Part shown: in pieces, positions 8,810-17,218 of the stretch
Layout of the letters: each line of letters begins with the position of its first letter
How positions within the stretch are numbered: the first letter of the stretch is position 1
Origin: Cyanobacterium aponinum PCC 10605
GTDB taxonomy: Bacteria > Cyanobacteriota > Cyanobacteriia > Cyanobacteriales > Cyanobacteriaceae
Assembly (NCBI RefSeq): GCF_000317675.1
Contig: NC_019776.1
Span: 992,001 to 1,056,000, forward strand
Direction: 5' to 3'
DNA: 64,000 nt
The notes under the pieces: generated by a model
The model's input: the letters and a program-made list of their open reading frames with translations, nothing else
Database searches by the model: none
What the model was told of the DNA's origin: nothing
Position numbers and translations under genes: made by a program

Positions 8810-10843
8810 CTATGGTCTTTGAATGATAGTTTCTAAAACACGACGTTTTGCATTGGTATCAATACCGATTAAACGTACATATTCCCCTGCGTGATCCTTT
8901 AAGCAACCTTCAAGGGCATTCAAAACTTGACTTTCATTAGTGCTTTCAATAGGAGAGCAAGACTTCCAAGACTTCGTACGGAAACGACGCTTGTTAGCGT
9001 GTTCAGTGCCAATTTGATAGCCCTGAGCTAATAAAGAACGAACTTGGCTAATAGTCTCAGAATCTAAAGAGCTTGAGCCACCATAGGTGCTTGTTCCATA
9101 ATTACTAGAAACACTGCTACTGATGGAGTTAGAACTGCCATTATTATTGCCGACACTCCGAGTAGTAGAGCTATTATTATCCCCCGGGCGCTGAATAATC
9201 ATTTCCAAAACACGACGTTTTGCATTGGTATCAATACCGATCAAACGTACATATTCTCCAGCATGATCTTGCATACAGCCCTCTAAGGCACGAATAACTT
9301 GTCTCTCATTAGTGCTAGTAATGGGAGAACAAGACTTCCAAGATTTTGTACGGAAACGACGTTTATCAGCGTGTTCAGTACCAATTTGATAGCCTTGAGC
9401 TAATAAAGAACGTACCTGCTGAATTGCTTCAGCACTTAAACTACTAGATGAAATAGCACTTCCATTACCATTACTGTAGGAAGAATAACTGCTAGAAGCT
9501 CCATTATTACTGCTATTTACTACCACCCCATTTTCTCCGGGGCGCTGAATAATAATTTCGGCAATACGACGTTTTGCTTGAGGGTCAACTCCAACAATCT
9601 GCACGTATTCACCGTCAAACTCGTGCAAATAACCTTGAATTTGATTCAAAGCCTGATTAATAGAATTAGTGGTCACACTGGGAGCAGTCAACCAAGACTT
9701 AGTACGGAAGCGACGCTTATCAGCGTGTTCAACTCCAATATTGTATCCCGCTTGAATTAACGAGCGAATTTCGCCAGTCCAATCACCATTACCTTGAGAA
9801 TAACCACTAGCTCCATTTGCTTTACCATTACCATTAACACTACCAAGATCAACTTTGGCAGAAACAGTAGTTACAGAAGCAGGTTGCCCAGGAGTATCTT
9901 CAGGACGTTGAATAATAATTTCCGCAACTCTACGTTTAGCTTGAGGATCAACCCCAATCAAACGCACATATTCTCCCTGATACTCATGGAGTAAACCATC
10001 TAATTCTTTTAAAATAGTATTTTCATTATTACCTTGCAAAGAACCAGTTAACCAAGACTTGGTTTTAAAACGGCGAGCATTGGCGTGTTCAATGCTGACA
10101 GTATAGCCTTGTCTGAGCAAGGATCTGACTTGATTAGTAATATCTGTATTTAAAGTCATATTATTTTCCGATTGATAACCATTACTATGATTAGAAGTAG
10201 CTACCCGCCCTGAGGCTTGATTTTGCTCTCTGATAGGGTTGATACAGGCAGAATTCTGAGAACAGTGATAACCTGCGGCTAAGGCTTCATTAACATGAAC
10301 TACATGGGCGGCAAACTCCCTATCCTCTGGTTGAACGTCTGGAAGGCGGTCTGCTTGTTGTTGATTGGTAATAACTGCACCTGAAGGAATATATTTTCCA
10401 GGAGGAATTTCTACATCTTGAATCAGAGCGTGCATCATCACAATACAACCATCTCCCACACGGGCATTAAATACCGTAGAGCGAAAACCAATAAAGCAAT
10501 TATTACCCACATAAGCAGGACCATGAATCAAAGCTAGGTGAGTAATACAGCTATCTGCACCAATCCAGACGGAATATTCCTTCCCGTCGTCTCCCTGTAC
10601 TCTACCTTGTTCTAAACCGTGAACTACCACCCCATCTTGGATGTTACTACCATCACCGATATAGAAAGGCGTTCCTTCATCAGCACGAATAGAAGTACCA
10701 GGAGCAACTAAAACATTAGCCCCTACTTTCACATCTCCAATTAGATTAGAGAAAGAGTGAATGTAGGCAGTATCATCTACTGTCGGCTCGGCTAAGTTTT
10801 TTGACCAAGGAGTTGGGGGAGCAGCCATTATAGGGACGCTCAC
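8810..10843 (-). CDS. ccmM: Carboxysome scaffold CcmM (gamma-carbonic anhydrase domain plus four RbcS-like repeats)
   Basis: A 677-residue CcmM. Residues 1-200 form a gamma-class carbonic anhydrase domain with the three zinc-ligand positions His75, His102 and His107, and a Cys194/Cys200 pair at the position needed for activity in thermophilic CcmM. Four RbcS-like (SSUL) repeats follow, starting near residues 231, 355, 472 and 592, each with RSLL..GY, EHA..RRF.TKSW and IIQRP motifs, joined by Ser/Asn/Gly-rich linkers. SSULs bind Rubisco and condense it into the carboxysome core. Repeats 3 and 4 contain Cys pairs 18 residues apart; repeats 1 and 2 have none. Length and repeat number match the Synechocystis type. 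Confidence 0.97.
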   Translation of the reverse strand: MSVPIMAAPPTPWSKNLAEPTVDDTAYIHSFSNLIGDVKVGANVLVAPGTSIRADEGTPFYIGDGSNIQDGVVVHGLEQGRVQGDDGKEYSVWIGADSCITHLALIHGPAYVGNNCFIGFRSTVFNARVGDGCIVMMHALIQDVEIPPGKYIPSGAVITNQQQADRLPDVQPEDREFAAHVVHVNEALAAGYHCSQNSACINPIREQNQASGRVATSNHSNGYQSENNMTLNTDITNQVRSLLRQGYTVSIEHANARRFKTKSWLTGSLQGNNENTILKELDGLLHEYQGEYVRLIGVDPQAKRRVAEIIIQRPEDTPGQPASVTTVSAKVDLGSVNGNGKANGASGYSQGNGDWTGEIRSLIQAGYNIGVEHADKRRFRTKSWLTAPSVTTNSINQALNQIQGYLHEFDGEYVQIVGVDPQAKRRIAEIIIQRPGENGVVVNSSNNGASSSYSSYSNGNGSAISSSSLSAEAIQQVRSLLAQGYQIGTEHADKRRFRTKSWKSCSPITSTNERQVIRALEGCMQDHAGEYVRLIGIDTNAKRRVLEMIIQRPGDNNSSTTRSVGNNNGSSNSISSSVSSNYGTSTYGGSSSLDSETISQVRSLLAQGYQIGTEHANKRRFRTKSWKSCSPIESTNESQVLNALEGCLKDHAGEYVRLIGIDTNAKRRVLETIIQRP
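10157..10170 (-). promoter_or_regulatory. Internal translation start for short-form CcmM
   Basis: In-frame ATG at 10159-10157 (Met229 of CcmM), immediately before the first SSUL repeat, with GGAA about seven bases upstream. Starting here gives a 449-residue protein made only of the four SSUL repeats, the equivalent of the M35/M52 short form known to be made from internal starts in cyanobacteria. Position and spacing are seen; use of the site is inferred. Confidence 0.65.
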
Positions 10844-10979
10844 TTGTTACCTCCATTAATAATTTTATTTAACTTAAACTATGGGGGCGTTGAGAATATT
10901 AGTCTCTTTTACCCCTGTCCATTAACTTTTTATTACTTGAGTTATGAATTGCTACAAGTTACAATAGTAGAAAAAGTAT

Positions 10980-11288
10980 TTAATATAGTCTTTCTGCATC
11001 TTTTTTGCTATACAAAAGCTCTGACGCAACCGTAACCGTATCTATAATGCCCACTACCATTGCATCGATGGGACGCTCCTCATTACCAGTTTCCTTACGG
11101 GCAGAACTTCCACGAGTAACAAGTACCCATTCATTGATTCCAGCTCCTACAGTGTCTCCTGCAACTTCATATTGTGGTAGAGGATTACCACTGACATCTA
11201 AAAATTGTACCAGAAGTAATTTGACCCCTGTAAGAGTTCTTGATTTGTGGGTACTTACCACCGTCCCACATACTTTAGCAATTTGCAT
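10980..11288 (-). CDS. ccmL: Carboxysome pentameric vertex protein CcmL
   Basis: A 102-residue EutN/CcmL-type protein (PF03319). It begins MQIAKVCGTVVSTHKSRTL, followed by KLLLVQ, and has GAGINEWVLVTRGSSAR in the middle and IDAMVVGIIDTV near the end, all diagnostic. CcmL pentamers cap the twelve vertices of the icosahedral shell. It lies 18 bp after ccmK1 and 136 bp before ccmM. The AGRG-type insert of some relatives is absent. Length is normal. Confidence 0.97.
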   Translation of the reverse strand: MQIAKVCGTVVSTHKSRTLTGVKLLLVQFLDVSGNPLPQYEVAGDTVGAGINEWVLVTRGSSARKETGNEERPIDAMVVGIIDTVTVASELLYSKKDAERLY

Positions 11289-11306
11289 TAATATTTAGTT
11301 ACTATT

Positions 11307-11645
11307 TTATGGTCTGCCTAAAGGACGAGGATTGACGCTTTCTCTGAACTGTTCTACTTCTTCTGTATAACGAATAGGTAAGACGTATTCGAGGTTTTCG
11401 TGAGGACGAGCGATGATATGGTGAGATAAAACCTGACCACCTTTTACTCTTTTCACGTTTTCAATACCTGCGGCAACAGAAGCCTGTACTTCAGACACGT
11501 CTCCTCTAACGATGACGGTTACACGACCAGTACCAATTTTTTCGTAACCAACAAGGGTTACACGAGCTGCTTTTACCATAGCGTCTGCGGCTTCTACTAC
11601 GGCGGGGAAACCTAAGGTTTCAACCATTCCTACTGCGATCGACAT
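11307..11645 (-). CDS. ccmK1: Carboxysome shell hexamer protein CcmK1
   Basis: A 112-residue single BMC-domain protein (PF00936). Typical motifs are [21 protein letters not shown], shown here only by its core [12 protein letters not shown], then [15 protein letters not shown] at the pore-lining region and [14 protein letters not shown] at the C-terminal side. It forms the flat hexagonal facets of the shell. It differs from CcmK2 mainly in the short C-terminal tail [12 protein letters not shown], as in other cyanobacteria where the second gene (K1) is the longer. It is 119 bp downstream of ccmK2. Confidence 0.96.
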   Translation of the reverse strand: MSIAVGMVETLGFPAVVEAADAMVKAARVTLVGYEKIGTGRVTVIVRGDVSEVQASVAAGIENVKRVKGGQVLSHHIIARPHENLEYVLPIRYTEEVEQFRESVNPRPLGRP

Positions 11646-11764
11646 ATTTTTTTCCCTATATTTTTATCTTTAGGATGTAAGAAAAGGTCAATAAATTAGG
11701 GTGTGATACCTCTAATCCTGACGGTTTTTGATAGTTTGAGAGTTATTTAAAGACTCTTTTACTG

Positions 11765-12076
11765 CTAATAGTTACGGAATTGTTCTACTTCTTCTGTGTA
11801 ACGAATAGGTAAGACGTATTCGAGGTTTTCGTGAGGACGAGCAATGATGTGAGTAGATAATACTTCCCCTCCACTTACTCGGTTAGCCGAATCAATACCT
11901 GCAGCAATGGAAGCCTGTACTTCAGACACATCTCCACGAATAATAACGGTTACACGACCGCTACCAATTTTCTCATAACCAACAAGGGTTACACGAGCTG
12001 CTTTTACCATAGCATCAGCGGCTTCTACTACGGCGGGGAAACCTAAGGTTTCAATCATTCCTACTGCAATTGGCAT
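11765..12076 (-). CDS. ccmK2: Carboxysome shell hexamer protein CcmK2
   Basis: A 103-residue BMC-domain protein, first gene of the operon. [15 protein letters not shown] forms the loop around the hexamer pore and [14 protein letters not shown] the C-terminal region. CcmK2 is the main facet protein of beta-carboxysomes. The start has AAGGA nine bases upstream. It is nearly identical to CcmK1 in the first 90 residues, with changes clustered near [10 protein letters not shown], suggesting tandem duplication with ongoing homogenisation. Confidence 0.96.
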   Translation of the reverse strand: MPIAVGMIETLGFPAVVEAADAMVKAARVTLVGYEKIGSGRVTVIIRGDVSEVQASIAAGIDSANRVSGGEVLSTHIIARPHENLEYVLPIRYTEEVEQFRNY

Positions 12077-12499
12077 TTTGTTTTTTCCTTGATATACTAA
12101 AAATTTGCTTAAATTTACTTGTAAGGTTTTGTATAATCTTATTGCGCGGATTGTTAGGTTTATTTAATTTTCATCTTTGAAACAAAAATGTTTTGTTTGA
12201 TGATTACGCAATAGACACGGACTCCCCTAAAGAAGTTTTTTACCTTAACTCAAGATATTTTTTTAATCTATCTAAAATAAGCATAAACAAGCATGGTACG
12301 TTTGACAAGATAAATGATCATGATATTTATTAATCTGTTCCTTAATAATAATTAATAGTCAATGGTTCTCTGTGAGTTAGTTTGTATTTTAGTTGGCTGA
12401 TGAGGATCGGGAACAAACAACGGTTAAGAGTTATAATTCTTCTGACTCGGTGACTATTCTTTTCTTTATTCTTCATTTTTAACTCTTAGTATTTTTTCT
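12077..12499. other. Divergent intergenic region between ccm operon and galE
   Basis: A 423-bp AT-rich region that must hold promoters for the ccm operon (minus) and galE (plus). Visible items are a perfect inverted repeat AAACAAAA-ATG-TTTTGTTT at 12180-12198, about 100 bp upstream of ccmK2, which could be an operator, and a weak TTGACA at 12302. No consensus -10 pairs convincingly with either. No reading frame is supported. Confidence 0.5.
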
Positions 12500-13480
12500 A
12501 TGGCTATTTTAATTACTGGTGGTGCTGGTTATATTGGTTCTCACACTGTTAAACTTTTACAAAATAGGGATTATGACATTCTTGTTTTCGATAATTTGGT
12601 CTATGGACATCGGGATATTGTTGAGAAACTGGGAGTTAGTTTTATCGAAGGTGATTTGTGCGATCGCACCTTATTAGATGACTTATTTCAAGAGCATAAT
12701 ATAGAAGCAGTGATTCATTTTGCCGCTTATGCTTATGTAGGAGAGTCGGTAGAAAATCCAGCTAAATATTACCGCAATAATGTTACTTATACTCTCAATC
12801 TACTCGAAGCAATGGAAAAAGCGGGGATCAGAAAAATAGTCTTTTCCTCTACTTGTGCCACTTATGGCATTCCCGAAGAAGTTCCCATTAAAGAAACACA
12901 CCCTCAAAATCCAATTAATCCTTACGGTTATACCAAATTAGTGGTAGAAAAGATGTTATCCGATTTCCAGAGGGCTTATAATTGGGAATATGTAGCTTTT
13001 CGCTATTTTAATGCAGCAGGTGCATCTAGTGACGGTTTAATCGGAGAAGATCACAATCCTGAACCCCATTTAATACCCTTGATTTTGTATGCGGCTCTAG
13101 GAAAAAGAGATTCTATTTCCATTCTGGGAGATGACTACCCAACTCCTGACGGTACTTGTATCCGAGATTATATTCATGTGGAAGATTTAGCCCAAGCCCA
13201 TCTTTTAGGCTTAGAATATTTATTAGATGGGGGAAAAAGTGAAGTATTTAACCTCGGTAATGGGAATGGTTTTTCCGTTAAAGAGGTAATCAAAGCCGCC
13301 AAGAAAGTTACGGGTAAAGATTTCACCGTTAAAAATGCACCTCGTCGCCCCGGAGACCCACCCATATTAGTGGGAAGTAGTGAAAAAGCAAAGAAAATCT
13401 TAAATTGGCAACCTCAATACCCAGATATTGAAACTATTATTAGTCATGCTTGGCAATGGCACCAGTCTCGGCATAAGTAG
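12500..13480 (+). CDS. galE: UDP-glucose 4-epimerase
   Basis: A 326-residue extended short-chain dehydrogenase. The NAD-binding GGAGYIGSH lies at residues 7-15, a Ser/Thr catalytic SSTCATYG near 116-123, and the YxxxK pair is Tyr142/Lys146 in NPYGYTK. It interconverts UDP-glucose and UDP-galactose, feeding polysaccharide and galactolipid synthesis in the cytoplasm. The FRYFNAAGA and CIRDYIHVEDLA motifs confirm the GalE subgroup. It stands alone; an AT-rich 8-bp hairpin at 13499-13519 (TTAAAGAA...TTCTTTAA) follows the stop and may end the transcript. Confidence 0.95.
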   Translation: MAILITGGAGYIGSHTVKLLQNRDYDILVFDNLVYGHRDIVEKLGVSFIEGDLCDRTLLDDLFQEHNIEAVIHFAAYAYVGESVENPAKYYRNNVTYTLNLLEAMEKAGIRKIVFSSTCATYGIPEEVPIKETHPQNPINPYGYTKLVVEKMLSDFQRAYNWEYVAFRYFNAAGASSDGLIGEDHNPEPHLIPLILYAALGKRDSISILGDDYPTPDGTCIRDYIHVEDLAQAHLLGLEYLLDGGKSEVFNLGNGNGFSVKEVIKAAKKVTGKDFTVKNAPRRPGDPPILVGSSEKAKKILNWQPQYPDIETIISHAWQWHQSRHK

Positions 13481-13531
13481 GGGGGTTCAAAAAGTATTTT
13501 AAAGAATAGTTTTCTTTAATATTTGAGATAT

Positions 13532-13675
13532 TTAACCTGAGTTTGGGATAAACTTTCATCTATGAATTATGGCGAAAAGGGCAAAGATGAATAATTAATA
13601 ACTGATGTTACGCAAAAAGATAATTAGTTGTTGTTTTGAGGTATCAGGTGTCAGGTATCAGGTGTCAGGTTTAAA
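13532..13675 (-). repeat. Partial copy of the dispersed repeat family (R7)
   Basis: Begins TTAACCTGAGTTTGGGATAA, the right-end sequence of the family, continues with a GGGCAAAGATGAATAATTA stretch seen near other copies, and ends in tandem GTATCAGGTGTCAGG units at 13635-13668. The TAACCTCAG left end is missing. Confidence 0.55.
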
Positions 13676-13686
13676 GTCAGAAAAAT

Positions 13687-13932
13687 TCACCCTTTTTTAT
13701 TTTGACTTAGTTTTTCGATTAAACTATGTAACATTCTGCCAATTTCCTCACATTTGTTTAAAGTAACTTTTAATTCTTGCTCTTTAAGATAGCCTAATCG
13801 TCCTACAATCATCAAATGAGTTTCTAATTCTTTGAGTGAGCCATTTGCCATAGAAAGATGACGAATATAATCACCCAAATGATTTCTCCCTCCCTTATCC
13901 GATATTTTTAATAAGTATTTTTTTACTAACAA
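13687..13932 (-). pseudogene. N-terminally truncated four-helix-bundle protein (23S IVS-type)
   Basis: About 65 residues match the C-terminal two thirds of the four helix bundle (S23/IVS-encoded) family: GGRNHLGDYIRHLSMANGSL, then ELETHLMIVGRLGYL and IGRMLHSLIEKL. Complete members are about 115-120 residues and have an N-terminal helix pair ending in NIAEG, absent here; upstream DNA is AT-rich and does not restore it in any frame I could read. Only a TTG start is available and no Shine-Dalgarno is seen. Probably a decayed remnant; a short expressed product cannot be excluded. Confidence 0.65.
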
Positions 13933-14086
13933 TAAAAAATGAACTGCTAAAATAGAGTATTATTGCTTTTACGATTTAAAAGAAAAAATGTATTTCGGAG
14001 TTTGATCATAAACCAATGTAAGTTATTCATCTAATAAAAAAGTACCCTTCAAAAAAATAAAAGAACGTTATTTCAAAGATATAAAA

Positions 14087-15691
14087 ATGGCAGTAACTAT
14101 TGAACAAGAATTATTAAAAGCAGTAAGTAAGCGACGTAACTTTGCAATTATTTCTCACCCTGACGCAGGTAAGACAACTTTGACGGAAAAATTATTACTT
14201 TACGGGGGTGCAATTCACGAAGCGGGGGCGGTTAAAGCCAGAGGAGAGCAAAGACGGGTGACTTCTGACTGGATGGAGTTGGAAAAACAAAGAGGAATTT
14301 CTATTACTTCTACCGTCTTGCAATTTACCTATAACAACTATCATCTTAATCTTTTGGATACCCCCGGACACCAAGACTTTAGTGAAGATACTTATCGCAC
14401 TTTAGCGGCGGCAGATAATGCGGTGATGTTAATTGATGCGGCTAAGGGGTTAGAACCTCAAACTCGTAAACTCTTTGAAGTATGTAAGTTGCGATCGCTT
14501 CCTATCTTTACTTTTGTTAATAAAATGGATCGCCCCGGTAGAGAGGCTTTAGAATTATTGGATGAAATTGAGAAAGAGTTAGGCTTAAAAACTTATCCTG
14601 TCAACTATCCCATCGGTAATGGTGATTATTTTAAAGGGGTGTTTGATCGCCGTCTGAAAAAGTATCATTTATTTGAGAGAGTGGCTCATGGTAGTAAGGA
14701 AGCCCCTGAAGTTATTTTATCTCCTGATGACCCCAACTTAGAAAAATATATCGGGGATAATGATTTATTGGCACAAACTCAAGAAGAATTAGAAATACTT
14801 GACGAGATAGGTGCAGAGTTTAATCTTGAAGAAATTCACACAGGAAAAATGACTCCTGTTTTCTTCGGTAGTGCAATGACTAACTTTGGGGTACGTCTAT
14901 TTCTTGAATCATTCCTTGAATATGCTTTACAGCCCACCCCTAGAAATTCCAGTTTAGGGCAATTAGAGCCTACTCATCCCGATTTTAGTGGTTTTGTCTT
15001 CAAACTACAGGCAAATATGGATCCTAAACACCGAGACAGAGTTGCTTTTGTTCGGGTTTGCACAGGAAAGTTTGAGAAGGATATGACGGTTAATCATGCC
15101 CGTTCAGGAAAATCCGTAAGATTGTCACATCCTCAAAAATTATTTGCTCAGGGGCGAGAATCTATTGAGGAGGCTTATCCGGGGGATGTAATAGGATTGA
15201 ATAACCCGGGGGTATTTGCCATTGGAGATACCATTTATTTAGGGCAAAAACTGGAATATGATGGTATTCCTTCTTTTTCTCCCGAATTATTCTGTTATCT
15301 CAAAAATCCCAATCCTTCTAAATTTAAGCAATTCCAAAAAGGTATTACTCAACTACAAGAAGAGGGAGCAATTCAAATTATGTATTCCGTTGATGATTTT
15401 GTCCGTGAACCCATTTTGGCGGCAGTGGGGCAATTGCAGTTTGAGGTAGTGCAATTTAGGATGTTAAGCGAATACAATGTAGAAACAAATCTTGAGCCTC
15501 TACCTTTTTCTGTTGCTCGTTGGGTTGTTGACGGTTGGGAAGCCTTAGATAAAGTTGGTCGAATATTTAATACCATGACAGTAAAAGATGGACGCGATCG
15601 CCCTGTGTTATTATTTCGTAATGAATGGAACGTGGGACAATTACAAGCAGATCATCCTGATTTAAAATTAAGTTCGATAGCCTTACTATAA
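14087..15691 (+). CDS. prfC: Peptide chain release factor 3
   Basis: A 534-residue translational GTPase. G1 is HPDAGKTT at residues 24-31, switch II contains [14 protein letters not shown], and the guanine-specific motif is NKMD. RF3 promotes recycling of RF1/RF2 from terminated ribosomes and quality control after miscoding. The RF3-specific stretches [15 protein letters not shown] and [12 protein letters not shown] separate it from EF-G and TypA. Length matches the family (about 530). It is 144 bp upstream of psbA, which has its own promoter. Confidence 0.97.
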   Translation: MAVTIEQELLKAVSKRRNFAIISHPDAGKTTLTEKLLLYGGAIHEAGAVKARGEQRRVTSDWMELEKQRGISITSTVLQFTYNNYHLNLLDTPGHQDFSEDTYRTLAAADNAVMLIDAAKGLEPQTRKLFEVCKLRSLPIFTFVNKMDRPGREALELLDEIEKELGLKTYPVNYPIGNGDYFKGVFDRRLKKYHLFERVAHGSKEAPEVILSPDDPNLEKYIGDNDLLAQTQEELEILDEIGAEFNLEEIHTGKMTPVFFGSAMTNFGVRLFLESFLEYALQPTPRNSSLGQLEPTHPDFSGFVFKLQANMDPKHRDRVAFVRVCTGKFEKDMTVNHARSGKSVRLSHPQKLFAQGRESIEEAYPGDVIGLNNPGVFAIGDTIYLGQKLEYDGIPSFSPELFCYLKNPNPSKFKQFQKGITQLQEEGAIQIMYSVDDFVREPILAAVGQLQFEVVQFRMLSEYNVETNLEPLPFSVARWVVDGWEALDKVGRIFNTMTVKDGRDRPVLLFRNEWNVGQLQADHPDLKLSSIALL

Positions 15692-15734
15692 ACAAAAGTT
15701 ATCTGAGAAATAACTATAACTATTCTGAAAATAT

Positions 15735-15763
15735 TTGACAAAACTTTACAATTTTGTTATATT
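15735..15763 (+). promoter_or_regulatory. Consensus sigma70-type promoter of psbA
   Basis: TTGACA (15735-15740), a 17-bp spacer, then TATATT (15758-15763). This is the strongest promoter seen in the window and lies 72 bp before the psbA ATG, so the 5' leader is about 65 nt. Confidence 0.85.
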
Positions 15764-15770
15764 AGTAAGT

Positions 15771-15806
15771 GAGGTGAGCAAATCACCCAAAATATATAAG
15801 TACCTC
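15771..15806 (+). promoter_or_regulatory. psbA 5'-leader with two mutually exclusive stems
   Basis: GGTGA (15773-15777) can pair with TCACC (15783-15787) around a GCAAA loop. Alternatively GAGGT (15771-15775) can pair with ACCTC (15802-15806). The two stems share bases and cannot coexist. The complementarities are seen; any regulatory use is inferred. Confidence 0.45.
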
Positions 15807-15835
15807 GAAAAATTCATAACTGAAATCATAAGAAC

Positions 15836-16906
15836 ATGACTACCACTTTACAGCAACAACAACAGCTTTCCGCATGGGAGCAGTTCTGTCAGTGGATCAC
15901 TTCTACCAACAACCGTTTATATGTAGGTTGGTTTGGTGTATTAATGATCCCTTGTTTATTAACTGCAACCACTTGTTTCATCATCGCTTTCATCGCAGCT
16001 CCTCCCGTTGATATTGACGGTATTCGCGAGCCTGTAGCTGGTTCTTTATTATACGGTAACAACATCATCTCTGGTGCGGTTGTTCCTTCTTCCAACGCTA
16101 TTGGTTTACACTTCTATCCTATCTGGGAAGCAGCTTCCTTAGATGAGTGGTTATACAACGGTGGTCCTTACCAATTGGTAGTATTCCACTTCTTGATCGG
16201 TGTATTTTGCTACATGGGTCGTCAGTGGGAATTATCTTACCGTTTAGGTATGCGTCCTTGGATCTGTGTTGCTTACTCTGCACCTGTATCTGCGGCTACT
16301 GCTGTATTCTTAATCTACCCCATTGGACAAGGTTCTTTCTCTGATGGTATGCCTTTAGGTATCTCTGGAACTTTCAACTTCATGTTTGTGTTCCAAGCTG
16401 AGCATAACATCTTAATGCACCCCTTCCATATGCTTGGTGTAGCTGGTGTATTTGGTGGATCTTTATTCTCTGCGATGCACGGTTCTTTAGTAACTTCTTC
16501 CTTAGTGCGTGAAACCACTGAAACCGAATCTCAAAACTACGGTTACAAATTCGGTCAAGAAGAAGAAACCTACAACATCGTAGCAGCTCACGGCTATTTC
16601 GGTCGTTTGATCTTCCAATATGCTTCTTTCAACAACAGCCGTGCGTTACACTTTTTCTTAGGTGCATGGCCTGTAATCGGTATTTGGTTCACCGCAATGG
16701 GAATCTCTACCATGGCATTCAACTTAAATGGTTTCAACTTCAACCAGTCTATCTTAGATAGCCAAGGTCATGTAATTGGAACTTGGGCAGACGTATTAAA
16801 CCGTGCAAACATCGGTATCGAAGTAATGCACGAGCGTAATGCTCACAACTTCCCCTTAGACTTAGCAAGTGCAGAGCCTGTATCTGCTCCTGTAATCAAC
16901 GGATAG
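15836..16906 (+). CDS. psbA: Photosystem II reaction centre protein D1
   Basis: A 356-residue D1, the core PSII subunit binding P680, pheophytin, QB and the Mn4CaO5 cluster. Numbering is collinear with standard D1: Gln130 (MGRQWE), Asp170 (SFSDGMP), Glu189/His190 (QAEHNILMH), His332/Glu333 (VMHERNAH) and Asp342-Leu-Ala344 are all present, so it should be functional and not the inactive D1' type. CtpA would cleave after Ala344, removing 12 residues ([12 protein letters not shown]) where 16 are usual. Uncommon residues include Cys at position 40 (MIPCLL) and Phe in NFMFVFQ. Own promoter upstream and hairpin terminator downstream make it monocistronic. Confidence 0.98.
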   Translation: MTTTLQQQQQLSAWEQFCQWITSTNNRLYVGWFGVLMIPCLLTATTCFIIAFIAAPPVDIDGIREPVAGSLLYGNNIISGAVVPSSNAIGLHFYPIWEAASLDEWLYNGGPYQLVVFHFLIGVFCYMGRQWELSYRLGMRPWICVAYSAPVSAATAVFLIYPIGQGSFSDGMPLGISGTFNFMFVFQAEHNILMHPFHMLGVAGVFGGSLFSAMHGSLVTSSLVRETTETESQNYGYKFGQEEETYNIVAAHGYFGRLIFQYASFNNSRALHFFLGAWPVIGIWFTAMGISTMAFNLNGFNFNQSILDSQGHVIGTWADVLNRANIGIEVMHERNAHNFPLDLASAEPVSAPVING

Positions 16907-16952
16907 GTTGTATAGGTTGAAAAATCAAAGACAATTAAATAAATAAACGAAA

Positions 16953-16984
16953 GGCACTCTCTATTAAGTTAGGGGGTGTTTTTT
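16953..16984 (+). terminator. Rho-independent terminator of psbA
   Basis: CACTCTC pairs with GGGGGTG (two G-T pairs) around a TATTAAGTTA loop and is followed by TTTTTT. It lies 47 bp after the psbA stop codon. Confidence 0.7.
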
Positions 16985-17218
16985 GTTGTCTAATTTGGTT
17001 TAGGAGATGTCATTAGTTTAGATAGGGAATGGAGCATAGGCAACGGGAATAATATTTCAAGTTTTAGATATGCAAAGTAATTTAACAATCTTTCATTTCA
17101 CAATTAAGCACCCCCTCGAAGATTTATTAGTGTTTTTCTTTTGTTAAATTTACGATCAAAGAAGTTTCATTGTTAAACTAATATTAAAGTAAAAGCAAAA
17201 CTATCCCTACCAGTTGTC

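Noticed and set aside
12302-12329. TTGACA-like promoter for galE
   Set aside because: No acceptable -10 at the right spacing; only three of six bases match.
13635-13668. Tandem GTATCAGGTGTCAGG units suggestive of a CRISPR-like array
   Set aside because: Units are about nine bases with no spacers and belong to the dispersed repeat family; no cas genes are nearby.
15836-16906. psbA as the silent D1' type
   Set aside because: Residues typical of D1' are absent and all cluster ligands and standard motifs are present.
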